This document shows positions 23,906-35,197 of a stretch of 64,000 bases of DNA, in pieces. Numbering within the stretch: position 1 is the stretch's first letter; every line of letters begins with the position of its first letter. The position numbers and the translations under genes were made by a program. This DNA comes from Schistosoma haematobium (taxonomy: Eukaryota > Platyhelminthes > Trematoda > Strigeidida > Schistosomatidae), in contig NC_067202.1 of assembly GCF_000699445.3 (NCBI RefSeq), positions 12,305,924 through 12,369,923 on the forward strand. Reading direction: 5' to 3'. The notes under the pieces are model-generated. The model ran no database searches. It was not told where the DNA came from and saw only the letters and a list, made by a program, of their open reading frames with translations.

Positions 23906-24844
23906 ATGGCATTGAATAACCGTCGCGTTATATTGCAAATAAATTGAAGTTGAAAATATGTACCACCGGCTGCCAACTTAGTAATTGTAGTGGTTGACCG
24001 TACACCGCTACTCCTAACGGTCTTGGGTCTTATTCCAGGAGCAGTTGTGTGCGTTATCTACCGATTCGTCCTTATACTAGGATGAGATAACTGTTCAGTA
24101 CTCGATACTTTTCAGTTGTATTCCAATTTTTGACAAATGAAATTTATGAAGTAAGATAATTGTTTGGGCGGTATTCACAAAATATACGTACAATTAGTAA
24201 TTTATCTACTTAGCAGGTGGTACTTTATTCAATTAGGTATCAATATTTATGCGGATTATCATAGCTTATAATTGGATCAACAAAAATCTGTATACTTGCA
24301 CTTTTCTAACTAGCTGAAAGTTCTATATGGTTCCATTCAATTTATTCCACTAAATGGTCAACATTATTTTTTTGAAAATGAAAACTGGATTAATTGGGTT
24401 TATGCTTTAAAATACACTATTTTTTAATGCAGCTCAATATACATATTCGTGTACACACATACACATACACTCGATGTTAACATAAACAATCGACTGTTCA
24501 AATTGAACTAGGTGTAAAACAAGATTTATTAGGTGAAAAAGTTGTTGAATAGAGTAGTACTTTAACTCATTTTAGGCCAATTAATTATGTACATGTTAAC
24601 CGCACTATTGTACTGAATTAATTTTTGTGTAAAGCATTGATAACCTCTCATGATTTCAATGAATGGTATATATTTAAACATTTGGAATAACTGCTCAAAA
24701 GTGTTGATCATTTATTTTACTATTGTGAAGATATTTCATCAAATCTTGTTTTACATTTCTTTTCTAAAGTAAATATTTGTGAAATGTAGTTGTGTCTGCT
24801 TACTCAATACGATAAAAGGTTTATAATCTATCACTCTTCTAAAT

Positions 24845-25090
24845 ACTTCTGAATTCTTCATGTCCATTTCTTTTTTCTCTTTCCAAATTTATTTCACTGG
24901 ATTATACTCCTTGAACAACATCTTCAAACCCTAATCTTTCCGATTACTGCTCATACTCTTACTACCTCTACCACTATGGGATTTGAATCGACAATTGCAT
25001 CTCTGTGCTAATGTGGTGTGGCAACTCGAACTGATGTACGTACGCGCGAAGTTTTACGTGGTTACTGACTTACTTACTGACTGACTAAAT
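24845..25090 (+). mobile_element. RTE-like LINE, 3' UTR-only copy
   Basis: Nearly identical over about 240 bp to 18,268-18,495 (ctgaattcttcatgtcc...gatgtacgtacg...ctgactgact). It is 5'-truncated inside the 3' UTR. Confidence 0.85.
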
Positions 25091-25275
25091 ACTGGAAATC
25101 TTAGACTGAAACACTCCACTAATTGGCATATACTTCTTGTCTATCCTTTCACCATTAAAGATGAGCGTCAGACATTAACCATTAAGAAAACATTTATCGA
25201 GTATTTAATTTTCTCTAGTTTCAATGTTCTAGACACACTGGTTTACGACTTTTTAAGACGAGCATTGTGTTCATA

Positions 25276-25760
25276 TTGTTATAACGGTTGGTTTTCTACG
25301 TTTACACCTTATGGGACGTTAATTTACCTTAGACCAAATATCTATACTAGACTCCCTCCCAGTGTCTATTCTACAGGACATCAACACAACTCAGAGCAAG
25401 AACACGTGATTAGCCTGACCAGAACGTAAATATATTTCCACACCAAAACCCGACACAATCCAACAACAATGAACAATCAATAATAATAATAAGGATAGGG
25501 GAATATATAACTCATCTGACACCTGTCAGACTATCTATGTGTTTTACTAAGCAGACAACCAATCATTATCATTATCGCCCACACATGACATATTAATTTC
25601 CAATCAAGTCACTTGACATCCCTTGATGATTAACCTCCTGTGTACACTCTTGTGCTTGGCCTCTCTCTCATTTGCTGTTCTGTTATGTTTTTCGTGTTAT
25701 TGCAATTGAATCATCGTGATAGCCTCATGCTAGGTCCTGCGTGTTAGATTAATATTCCAT
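25276..25760. other. Unassigned, somewhat GC-richer stretch
   Basis: ttataacggttggttttcta and gactccctcccagtgtc stand out from the AT-rich background and might be part of a solo LTR, but I found no flanking duplication or known boundary. Confidence 0.2.
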
Positions 25761-26419
25761 GTATAGAGTTGACAGATGACAAGAAACAAAATAGAAATTG
25801 GGACATACTTGGAAAACCTAACAATTCGTAGTGTAGGGAATTGCTTCTATAAAAGTGTAAAACAAACAAGTGAAAGTAAGTTTTTCAAAGGTTTGTAATC
25901 ATATAGATTTGATTTTGATTGGCTTGTTTCAGTATGACTGATTTCTAGCCATGTCAGTTGTTTGCTTCGGCTACATTGCAGCACCGAAAAGGTGTACTCG
26001 TCACTTTTGCGCTGTCCATCTGAATGGCACTGCAATAAATTAGAAATACAGTCCTACACCGTTACTCTTTGTCGTTCTTGTTTATATCCCTACTGACTGC
26101 AGCTGGGATAAATTAATAGGCGAGTTTGACAAAAAGCTTTCTGACTTTCTACATAAATGTCAATCACTCAGAGTTAGTAATCGTAACAGGTGAACTGACG
26201 CTTCAATCGGTAGGCTAAATGAAGCTCAAAAAACATTTAAGTGGATCTATTAAAGTCCCAGTATAACGAACAGATCACGATGACTACCTCTTGTAATTGT
26301 GTTCAAACAAACCATTACTCCTAGAAGGTTCAAACTTTAAGCATAAGAGCAGTTATTGTATAACCCGATGACACTCCACATTAGCACACTATGTTAGTAA
26401 ATGTGGGCTATATGGTTGG

Positions 26420-26735
26420 AGTTTATACTATGACCATGATTGATGGTTGGAGACTCTGAGTGATATGATTCAAAATCAGTCACACTGATGTAAGTGGATT
26501 CACTCTTTTTCCTGCTTTATGTCCTTACATATTCTTTATTTCTTCTTTTCGGACTATATTCTCAATTTCTAGCCTTTTTCATCAATAATTACCGCCATAA
26601 CTACCTTAATTCCATTACTATTCATTTTGTTAATTTTGACTGATTATTTTGATACTGGTATGGTAATTTGGGCTAACGCACACTTGTATCAGGCTATGGG
26701 TTGATTATGACTGACTGACCAATCGACTTACTAAT
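26420..26735 (+). mobile_element. RTE-like LINE, degenerate 3' fragment
   Basis: gatggttggagactctgagt then gatatgattcaaaatcagtc match the DMAQNR-coding part of the LINE at 18,186-18,215, and the end has gactgactgacc. The frame is broken. Confidence 0.6.
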
Positions 26736-27894
26736 TGACCACTTCATGTTTCAGAAAACTATAATTAAACTTATTGTGATTAGAGTTTTTTGAATCCGAT
26801 CATGTTCAATACTACTGAGTAAATTGACTTGTAACTTTCTCATGTTCTCTAACTTGAACGGTCAATTCTCATATCTATAAAAATATAATATAACGCGCAA
26901 TCATTCTTGGGGATTTCTTATTAGTGGATAAATGATTGAAAAAGTCTTCAAATCTTTAGTTATCGAATAATAATCATTAGTTTAATATTATACATGTAGA
27001 TTACAGTTTCACTTTGTACTATGTTATTTATGCCAACTAACAGGAAGCCTGAGTTTAAGGCTTTTCTGTCAATTACATCTAACCTATATGATATTGAATA
27101 AAGTCCACTTCCTTAAACTAGTGGCTGCATTGTAAACTGATTGATGCAAATCAATCAATACTAAGAACTCTTAACAATACGATATTAAATTGTTACGAAG
27201 TCGTAAATTTTTGTAAATATTTTAGTTTTGAAAATGTCAATTACAGCCTGATTACCCCTGTGGTAACGTCGTCAATTGCGTCACTTGACGATAATATCAG
27301 GTCCAATTAACGGAGTACATCAGTTACTTCAGGATTACAGATACCTCTTCCTGATAAGTTATAACTTAAACAGATCGTAGCTATATACCTTCCTCCCGGC
27401 TTTCTTTAACCACGTAGCATCAAAAATATGGTAACCAATTTTACATGGGTAGAATTGTTTATTACATATCAACTCATACGTGTGACGCTTAAATTTTGAT
27501 AATTTACAGTAATACATAACGGTGTCACATGGTTTTTATAAATTAGTGAATGAATTATTTTTGCATGAGAATACATGTAGCTACTTAAATATGCGATTTA
27601 TGTTTGAATGATTGTAATTATGATTGCATTCGGTATATTTCTTGCCTTAATCCAAAGTTATTTTTGTGTTCTTAAAAAATGCATTTTTAAATAGTTTCTC
27701 TATTTTTGGAAAACATTCAATTAGATTAATTTGATGTGATTCTTAAATTGGTTGTTTTTACTAAGTTACATTTCAATATGATGTGTTTACCTTCAGTTTA
27801 AGATGAGTTGTGTCGAGCGTATGGATTTATGTGTATAGATGCATCATGATGTATGTATGTAGAAAAAATGCCATTTTTCACCTTGGATTGCATT

Positions 27895-28000
27895 ATTCTG
27901 AATTTCGACTGTCAGTGGGATTCAAGATGCGCCTTTTGTCGTGTTCGGGACTCATCGGCTGGACGTACGTACATCCTAGTTTGTTGTTGTTCACTGTAAA
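27895..28000 (-). repeat. Sm-alpha SINE, hammerhead part only, reverse
   Basis: Reverse of ccagccgatgagtcccgaac and gacaaaaggcgc. The core is altered (ccgatga, aaaag), so the ribozyme is inactive. Confidence 0.65.
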
Positions 28001-28292
28001 ACTCAAACAGTTCACCTACCACTTTAAACATTAATGGGCAACTGAGTGTCCAGATACTCACTAATTTATTCATTTATTCATATATACCAATGGAGACTGC
28101 TTAAGATATCCAGTCATGAATATTAAGAAACAAGAAATCACTAATTTTTATAAACAACATATACACTATGTGTGTTTTCTTGTTTAAACGTTAGAAATCA
28201 ACCTAATCATATTAGAGATACGTTTTTTAAAATGAAGAAGATGTAGAAAAAGGGATGTAATAACAAAAAAAGACAAATGTTGAATGATCAAT

Positions 28293-28360
28293 TTTGGTGG
28301 ATTTTTATTCTCTGAGCTGGATGGTTCTCGTTCTTCTGAACGAGATCATCAGCTCAAACG
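28293..28360 (+). repeat. Shortened relative of the 20,677 palindrome
   Basis: tggtggatttttattctctg, agctggatggtt and tcgttcttctgaac match one arm of the 20,677 palindrome with an internal deletion. The second arm is not seen. Confidence 0.55.
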
Positions 28361-28789
28361 TCAGGTAGAAATGAGGTGTTCGAATTTCTCCACATGTCTT
28401 TCACAGCTTGTCTTGTAGACCTCGATGTTGATTGGTTCTTATTGACTTTAAACCTTCAATGATTATCCTTCTGTCAACAGATTTCAAATGTGTTGGTTAA
28501 CCTCATTATGTTGTAATCAGTTTTAAATTTATGTTCAACGGATTATAATGTCGTGAAAGTTCTATCCAGTGATGATGATGTGTTCTATTTCGATTCTATT
28601 TATAAAAAAATCATTTATACTGGATTGATTTGCGTTGGATTTCTTTTACAGGTTGACTATAAGGTGTTAACTATTGATAATTATAAAGGAAACATTTTAT
28701 TTTCTCAGACTCTTAGACGGCAATAAGAAACAAAAGTTGAACAGAGTACTAAGAAACTTTCTGATTTGAAATTAAACTCAGATTATTAC

Positions 28790-28925
28790 AAGCAAAGATA
28801 GATAGTGGCTAGCAGTGGAATTCAATTTGACGCACGTTTCGTCCTGTCTGGGACTGGTCAGATGGATGTACTTGCATCTCAGAGTTGATGTTCACTCTTG
28901 GACTTGAACACTAGTTTCTTTCCTG
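28790..28925 (-). repeat. Sm-alpha SINE, reverse copy
   Basis: gcaaagatagatagtggcta begins the reverse unit. The ribozyme reads ctgaccagtcccagacagga then cgaaacgtgcgtc. G8 is changed to C, so it is inactive. Confidence 0.75.
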
Positions 28926-29389
28926 TATGTTTTCTTATATACATATATCATGTACAGATGGCAGATGAATTCTAGTAGTAATGACCAAAAATTTTATTGA
29001 CCAGTCAATCAAGTCTTCTGTCAGCTCACAGAAGGAAGAAAAAACGGGCTGTATTAGACGGACGTTTTTAATGGAGATATTGTTTACTGATACAGAACAT
29101 GAGTTTTGTTTGTATCATGTCTGAAGACTTATGTGTTTCTCATAAATATCATTGATTGTTTTAAATAATCTCAAGGCTTATGATATTTTGTTCAACCAAT
29201 CAACACTTAAGAATACTTAATTCGTTTATGGAATTACTCTGATTAAATTATAAATTAGTAAGTTCATTAAATTTCTATCTGTTTGTTATAATTTTGAGAG
29301 AAATATTTCGACCCAATCTAATATTAGCTGTAACATTAGAAAGCGCTAAATAGTTGTTTTCTTGTGTGTAACTTACTATCTATTCTAAT

Positions 29390-29455
29390 TTGGTGTGGCA
29401 TCTTGGACACAAATGTATGTGACAAGTTCTACGTCGCATATGACTGACTGGCTAG
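29390..29455 (+). repeat. RTE-like LINE tail
   Basis: tggtgtggcatcttggacac and gacaagttctacgtcgcata followed by tgactgactg match the 3' end at 18,430-18,490. Confidence 0.6.
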
Positions 29456-30299
29456 AACTCCTCAGCTATACTTATCAACTATCTTCAGGTATTGTATCAC
29501 AGCTCTGCATCAGAAGTTCCTGGTTCATATTTTTGTCTTCAACTGATTTGTGCTAGTATGATTTTCATCCATTTTTATTTATATATTGCCTACAATTCTG
29601 GTTAACTTGGTGAGGATGTGTCTTCAGCACTTTTTAAGAGGTTACATAACTTAAGGAGATAGGAGATTCTGAACCTAGACTTTGTGCTAGATAACTGTCT
29701 TTACCAACACTCATTCATAATCTCAAAGGAAATGATGCTACCTATTGGGGTTCCGATCGATTTAACATCCTGATAATGTGCTACTGAATTATTTAAGTCG
29801 CAAATTTTATTAATTAATTTCAAAGTTAAACAATAGTTTTGCGTCGATTTATTTTACATTATTTCTAAGCAAGAGCACAAAAAATGTGACTCATGATTGA
29901 GTAAACAATGTGTATTTAGTCACTGAGCTATTTTATAGTATAAACACAACTTGTAAAGGCTGGTTTTTTGCATTTCATATTTTTTTCAACTCTAATGGTG
30001 TCTATGTATGTATGTGTGTGTCCGTGTGTACGAAATGAACTTACTACATATAAATACAAACTCTCATATAAGTTTGCAATTCATCAACATGTTGCTTACT
30101 GTGTACTTTTCATAATTGTCAGTATAACCTCAACCTCTATTAATATTTACTTTTTTAATATTAATCCTAATCTTTATGGTATATTATTCTTGTGAATTTT
30201 GATAGCTCATAGGAATCTACAGGAGTTGAAACTTTTTGTATACACTGTAAATCACGAATGATAAACTGTTAATGCAGATTTGCTTGTCAAAACGTTATG

Positions 30300-30480
30300 T
30301 ATTCTTTGATAATTTTGATTAATATCCTGAAGTCCAGATAAGGTTGCTTGATGAAATGTTGGAATTATTTAAATTTCAATCACTGAGATTATTTCAAATA
30401 TAATTCTTTATATATAATATTTTTTATACCTTTAATACACTGTTTCTGTCAAACTATTAACGAATATGCACATAAAGTAG
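30300..30480 (+). repeat. Unit duplicated at 33,725-33,865
   Basis: ttgataattttgattaatat, gaaatgttggaattatttaa and caatcactgagattattt match 33,735-33,845. Each copy is followed by a family-2 hammerhead SINE. It may be the outer part of that family or a shared older repeat. Confidence 0.55.
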
Positions 30481-30800
30481 TTTTAATAGTTGAATTCATG
30501 AGTCAATGAAAGCTAGACCATCATGGAAAACCTGGAAGAACTGGATGGCCGTTTTGTCGTAGTATAGGACTCCTCAGCATTGTGCATCCACGATCCCACA
30601 CTGGGGATTATAACCCAGGACCTATCAGTGTCGTGCGCGAGCACTTAACCCCTAGACCACTGAGCCGACATTCGACGATGTTAATGTCTAACATCAACCA
30701 ATCTACGAAATTCTATGGTGGTCTAGCTTTCATTGACTCATGAATTCAACTATTAAATTACTATATTATCCACAAAACCCCTTTTTGATTATAAAGTAAC
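30481..30800 (-). repeat. Hammerhead-SINE family 2 with terminal inverted repeats
   Basis: Outer arms gttgaattcatgagtcaatg (left) and cattgactcatgaattcaac (right, 30,732-30,751) face each other. The minus-strand interior has the A box (ctcagtggtctaggggttaa), a B-box relic and a ribozyme ctgaggagtcctatactacg with G12 changed (acaaaac). Right flank tactatattatccaca is shared with 61,210. Confidence 0.8.
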
Positions 30801-31214
30801 TTTGCCAAGAATAAATCGATTTTGCATAATCAATAAGTGTACTGAAGTCTTGTACATGTTTTGATCTTGGTAAATTGAAGAAATAACAATATATAAATTT
30901 GTCCATATGAATAAGTGCTTGGTGTGTTTAATACTGCTATTAGAAAATAAGTTTTCATTTTCTGCCTTTCGCTTTACGTGTTATAAAATGAAAGTTATTC
31001 ACTTTTCAATTTAACGCCAAAACATAAATGACGTTTACTCAATTTTAGTAGGAGTGGTTCATCAATTATACTTTCACCTTATTGTTGTCGTGTTTCACTC
31101 ATAAAATGAAGCAAATTGAACCACTATAGTGCCTTGATTTAGGACTAGATTTGGTGTGAAATAATTTGGATCTGATGTTACTGATGTTAACCTTTTGTGT
31201 AGCACAATTCAGTT

Positions 31215-31615
31215 ATTTTATAAGCAAAGATGGATAGTGGCTAGCGGTGGAATCCAGGACTGCGTTTCGTCCAATTTGGGACTCGTCAGCTGGATGTACT
31301 TGCATCTCAGAGTTGATGATCACTTTGGGACTCAAACCCGGTACCGTTCGCTTCAAACGCCATCACATTATCTACTTAGCTACTGAGTCCTGATAGCCAC
31401 TTGCCTGTGAAATGGGGTGAAGTTATATTCACTTGGTATTGTTTACTTGAATCTTCCCATTGATGTTTAGGACTGCAATTGATCAGTCTCATGTTGGCAT
31501 TTGTGCATCCTGTCCGGACTGCCTCGATATTGTCTGAAGTCAAAAGCTTTATAAGCAAAGGTGGATAGTAGCTAGCAGTGGGATCCAGGACGCGCGTTTC
31601 ATCCTATTTGGGAAG
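31215..31615 (-). repeat. Sm-alpha hammerhead SINE, tandem dimer (331-bp period)
   Basis: Unit starts ataagcaaagatggatagtg (31,220) and ataagcaaaggtggatagta (31,551) lie 331 bp apart. The first unit has a complete minus-strand set: A box gtagctaagtagat-like, B box gggtttgagtcc and ribozyme with core ctgacga at 31,283-31,289, stem II gtcccaaattggac and gaaac at 31,264-31,268. The second unit is cut within stem II at about 31,612. This is the best preserved ribozyme of the family here, though helix III lost a base pair. Confidence 0.9.
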
Positions 31616-32071
31616 ATACAAGTAAACAACACCAAGTGAATATAAAATTAGTCCTTTTAATAAATTTCAGTAATGCAATGAGAAGACGAAGGTTATCACA
31701 TTTATGTGATGTATTTGTGTAATACATTTCGAACAATTTGATCACACATATACTTGCTAAGACATTTTTATACAAAACATAAAAAGTGTACTTTATTATT
31801 CTTTGTTTCCGCTTACCTTTTAATTTGTCTAGCTGACCTTTCATATGAAAATGTCTTAAGTATATGTGTGTGTTCAGATTGTTCGAAATGTATTGTGCAA
31901 ATGTATTACAATTCAGTTAGTTAATTGCTCAAAACGACGTTTTCATCAAGTGTTAATTTGCGCAATGTTATGTAATTCGAATTTTATTCATTGCTAACTA
32001 GTGTAAAATGCACTAAATAATTCATAACTCTGTTATTTCTTTTTTTTTTGTCTTTATTAACCATCTCACAG

Positions 32072-32352
32072 CTTTATTCTACAGCGCTGGTGGATTAGGT
32101 CCTGCTTGTGGATTTCTTGCTGGTGCTGGTTTCTTAAGTATTTACATTGATTCACCATTTATGTTGCCTGAAACTGGCTTAGACCGTAATAGTCCATTAT
32201 GGCTTGGTGCTTGGTGGCTTGGTATGCTTGTCTGCGCTGCATTAACTTTCTTTGTAGCATTACCTGTGATATGTTTTCCTAAACAACTTGCAGTTATTAA
32301 AAAAAGTGATAGCAATACAATTCCAAACGATGAAACCGAAGATCTGGATAAA
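32072..32352 (+). CDS. OATP exon 2: TM5-TM6 with family signature
   Basis: It encodes residues 479-572. The acceptor is ccatctcacag and the donor follows codon GATAAA|gtaggt, phase 0. Codon 479 is split and reads Ala after splicing, continuing IYA into ALFYSAGGLGPACGF, which fits OATP TM5. TM6 carries WLGAWWLG at residues 523-530, the core of the OATP signature (D-x-R-W-V-G-A-W-W-x-G-F-L in vertebrates). Here the Asp and Arg before the Trp are replaced (NSPLW). The exon ends in a charged stretch that opens the large intracellular loop. It sits 15.9 kb from exon 1. Confidence 0.95.
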
Positions 32353-32859
32353 GTAGGTTTTGTCCATCCTTTTAATTTATAATTATTCGGTTTTGGGGGA
32401 AACTGTTCCATATCGATGACCTTCGGAGAACCAGTAAGGTTTAAGATAGAGCTTATTAGATTCTCCGGAAAATCTTGAAGCGCAGTAAAGAATAGTCTGG
32501 ATCTTAATTTCAAAAAAATAAGTAGAAATTATCTTTCTTTTTCTACAATTCTTAAAACTGTTAGAAGTATCTTTTGCGCAACTACTCAGTGAATGTGGTA
32601 CAATTTATAATAAATAAATAAATAAATACAATTTATAAACTAAGTTATAAGAAGTACCTTCTCCTAATGCAGATGATATCTGAGCGTACTTGATGTGATT
32701 CATAAAACTCAGTCATGGGTAGTTTGGTAGTTGAGAAGTTTTTTCTTACTGTGACCACATATCCTAATTACAGCCTATAACCCTAACTCTTACTATTCCT
32801 AAATTTCGCTTCACAACTGGTTTATATCGACTCCTAAACTAATAACAGCAAGTGAAGCA

Positions 32860-33400
32860 GTAGGTCGGGTCGGTTGATAACTTTACTTTTCTTGGAAGTG
32901 TATCGTCAACCCAGGTGCATTAGTGTCTGATTAAGTCTTGTCGCGGATTCAGCGGGCTCAATTGGCATTTACCAACTTGTGCCACCCTACTGAGTAGGAA
33001 ATATTAGTATGTTATTATTATTTGCTCTTATATTCGTCTTCGATGCATTGCTCGTTAATGCTGGGACAGCCATGTGGAAAATGTTAAGGTTAGGTGCCCA
33101 GAACATAAGCGCGATATGGCAGATCAGATGATAAGGTAGTGAATCTTCACCAACTGAAAAGGTTCAGGCATGTATTACGTATGACCAACCACTGCATTCC
33201 TCGAGACTTGATGTTTACCAGTGTAGAAATTAGGGTGTAACCAAACAAAAACGTAGTTTTGGTTCCCAAAGTCATTGATTGTTGAACTGACCAATGTAGT
33301 GAGATGTCGATTACGTGGTTGGTGTCCACATAATTATCTCAACCAGTGGTTAGATATGTTGTGTGACATCCTTCAGGGTCTTAGCTAGGATAAAGAAAAT
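32860..33400 (+). mobile_element. RTE-like LINE, heavily degraded C-terminal fragment
   Basis: cgatgcattgctcgttaatg, catgtattacgtatgaccaa and ggttagatatgttgtgtgac follow the same order as CLRNIAR, HVLRMP and WLETL coding segments at 17,594-18,265, with many stops and indels. Confidence 0.65.
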
Positions 33401-33724
33401 CATATAATACATTGTTTAGTTATAGAATTTGAATCTTATCTCCATCCACCCTGTTTATATCACATATAGTTTTATTCCGACAAAAGTAATTTAAATGTTT
33501 TAGTATCATAACTATGTATTTGATGGTTTATATTTTACCTACACGTCGACGTTTTTCAATTTACACTTTTATCTTTTAATAAGTTACATATATACATACA
33601 TTCACTCCTTTTCATACTGTTTACCTAATCACATTTTATAATAGACTCATATTATCCTACTTACTAAAGTCAATATCTAATTGTTATTAAATAAGTAGTT
33701 AGTGTAGATGTGATTGTTAAACAT

Positions 33725-33865
33725 TATATATTTCTTTGATAATTTTGATTTTGATTATTACCTTGTAGAAGTTTAAACAAGATTACTGAACAAAATGTTG
33801 GAATTATTATAAATTTCAATTACTGAGATTGTTTTAAATATAATTCTGATAAATAATATATTAGT
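33725..33865 (+). repeat. Copy of the 30,300 repeat
   Basis: aaaatgttggaattattata and ttcaattactgagattgttt match the unit at 30,350-30,400. Confidence 0.55.
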
Positions 33866-33867
33866 AT

Positions 33868-34122
33868 CAGAAGGGGTTTTTAGTGGAGATTGTAGTAATT
33901 TCAACAGTTGAGATCATGAGTCAATTGAAGCTAGACTACCATGGAAAACCTGCAAGCACTGGACGGCCGTTTCATCCTATTGTGCGACTCCTCAGCAGTG
34001 CGCATCCAAGACCCTGCCTCGCGGGATTCGAGCCTAAGACCTATCAGTCTCGTGCTAGGCGCTTAACCAACTAGACCACTGGTGGTCTAGCTTCAATTGA
34101 CTCATGATCTTAACTGTTGAAA
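33868..34122 (-). repeat. Hammerhead-SINE family 2, best-preserved ribozyme
   Basis: The minus strand shows stem I gcactg (revcomp of 33,996-34,001) against cagtgc (revcomp of 33,956-33,961), core ctgagga at 33,989-33,995, stem II gtcgcacaataggat, gaaac at 33,969-33,973 and short helix III acggccgt. It also has a near-perfect A-box region and a B box (ggctcgaatcc). Outer arms are inverted repeats: ttgagatcatgagtcaattg at 33,909-33,928 and caattgactcatgatcttaa at 34,095-34,114. Core residues are intact but stem II is weakened by a G-T pair. Confidence 0.85.
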
Positions 34123-34138
34123 ATAATATATTAATTGG

Positions 34139-34385
34139 GATCATGAACTGATCAATGTTAGATCATCATGGAAAACCTGGAAGCATTAGACGGCGGTTTT
34201 AGCCTAGTATTGGATTCCTCAGCAGTGCGCACACGCGGGAATCGAACTCTGGACCTTCAGACTGACACGCGATCACCTAACCTGTAGACCACTGAGCCGG
34301 GATAAAATGATGTTAATATCTAACTTTAACCAATCCACGGTATTTTGTGATCTCACTGAAAACTTAATAATCTCCACAACCCTGT
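34139..34385 (-). repeat. Hammerhead-SINE family 2, second copy in tandem
   Basis: It follows the previous copy by 16 bp in the same orientation. B box gagttcgattcccgc is good, core ctgagga is present and the downstream gaaac is changed (taaaac). Its outer end (atcatgaactgatcaatgtt) is the alternative 3' form also seen at 8,838 and 53,120. Confidence 0.8.
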
Positions 34386-35197
34386 AATATATTGAAAAAT
34401 ATCTTCTGGTATTATTCTGTCATTATCTCTGATTGAACGATGTTACTATTGTTTTAATAAGAGTTGGATTTATGTATGATCTTTGGTATAGAATTGTTAT
34501 GTGTACAGCTTTTGATGGTAAATTTTATTTAACTCCTTCACCTATGTGAAGAACAATCATAGGATTCTACGAGTCACTTATGATTCATTTATTATAGCGT
34601 TTGCCATTCATGATGTATGTACACGTGACATAGTACAGTAAATTCATCGCTATTACTCGATCCAGAATTTCGCATCATTTTTTGATCCTAAATTTGCCTA
34701 TTAGACAGTTTTAGCTGAAGTTTTATGTAAGTTTATAATTAATACTAACTGTTAATCCATTATCATCACGTGTACGATAAGTTTTCAAGTCAATTGCGGT
34801 CATTACATTATGTAACCTTAGATTAAGTTAGAGTTTACTGAGTTTTTTTCTAAATAGTTTATTCACATTTGATCATTGACGTAGTTATCAGATGCATATG
34901 ATGTTCTGTTTGAGCGTTATGTATGACTTCCCGATCATTTATACTGATGCTCGACTTTTTTAGATCGTGAAACTGAACGAATATTTATTCAGTAGCTTAG
35001 TTCCGTCTGTGTATCTTTTTGTTCTAACCAATTTTTCCTCAAATATTCTCAGTAACTGCCATAAATACTGACATGTTTACGATGAAGTTCACACAACTGA
35101 ACATATAATTTGACGGTAATACCATTAATTTTATTGTTGTTTACTATGAATAGGTTAATCTTGTGTTCAATTTCGTTTTTTTTTCTATGTATCATAG

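Larger units (their letters stand above)
16189..32071 (+). other. OATP intron 1 (15.9 kb), repeat-filled
   Basis: It runs from gtatgc to ccatctcacag. It holds an RTE-like LINE (17,594), several LINE 3' fragments, Sm-alpha and family-2 hammerhead SINEs, a Penelope fragment, a 222-bp insertion with direct repeats and a long palindrome. Between them, 16,189-17,590, 18,700-19,368, 20,830-21,540, 22,400-22,870, 24,120-24,840, 25,100-26,420, 26,740-27,890, 28,930-29,390 and 29,460-30,300 show only AT-rich DNA with nothing I recognise. Confidence 0.9.
32353..35197 (+). other. OATP intron 2 (2.8 kb)
   Basis: From gtaggt to atcatag. It holds a degenerate LINE, the 33,725 repeat and two family-2 hammerhead SINEs. 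33,410-33,720 and 34,390-35,190 show only AT-rich DNA. Confidence 0.88.

Noticed and set aside
25276..25760. Solo LTR
   Set aside because: Composition stands out, but neither TG/CA ends nor a target-site duplication could be fixed by eye; left as unassigned.
29968..30195. 75-codon plus-strand frame within intron 1
   Set aside because: AT-rich, low-complexity composition and no family match; it does not continue the OATP sequence.
32142..32513. 123-codon minus-strand frame over exon 2
   Set aside because: It lies opposite a well-supported exon and has no family resemblance.
33868..34385. Two adjacent ribozyme repeats as a CRISPR-like array
   Set aside because: Repeats are long, diverged and SINE-derived in a eukaryotic intron; no short regular spacers.
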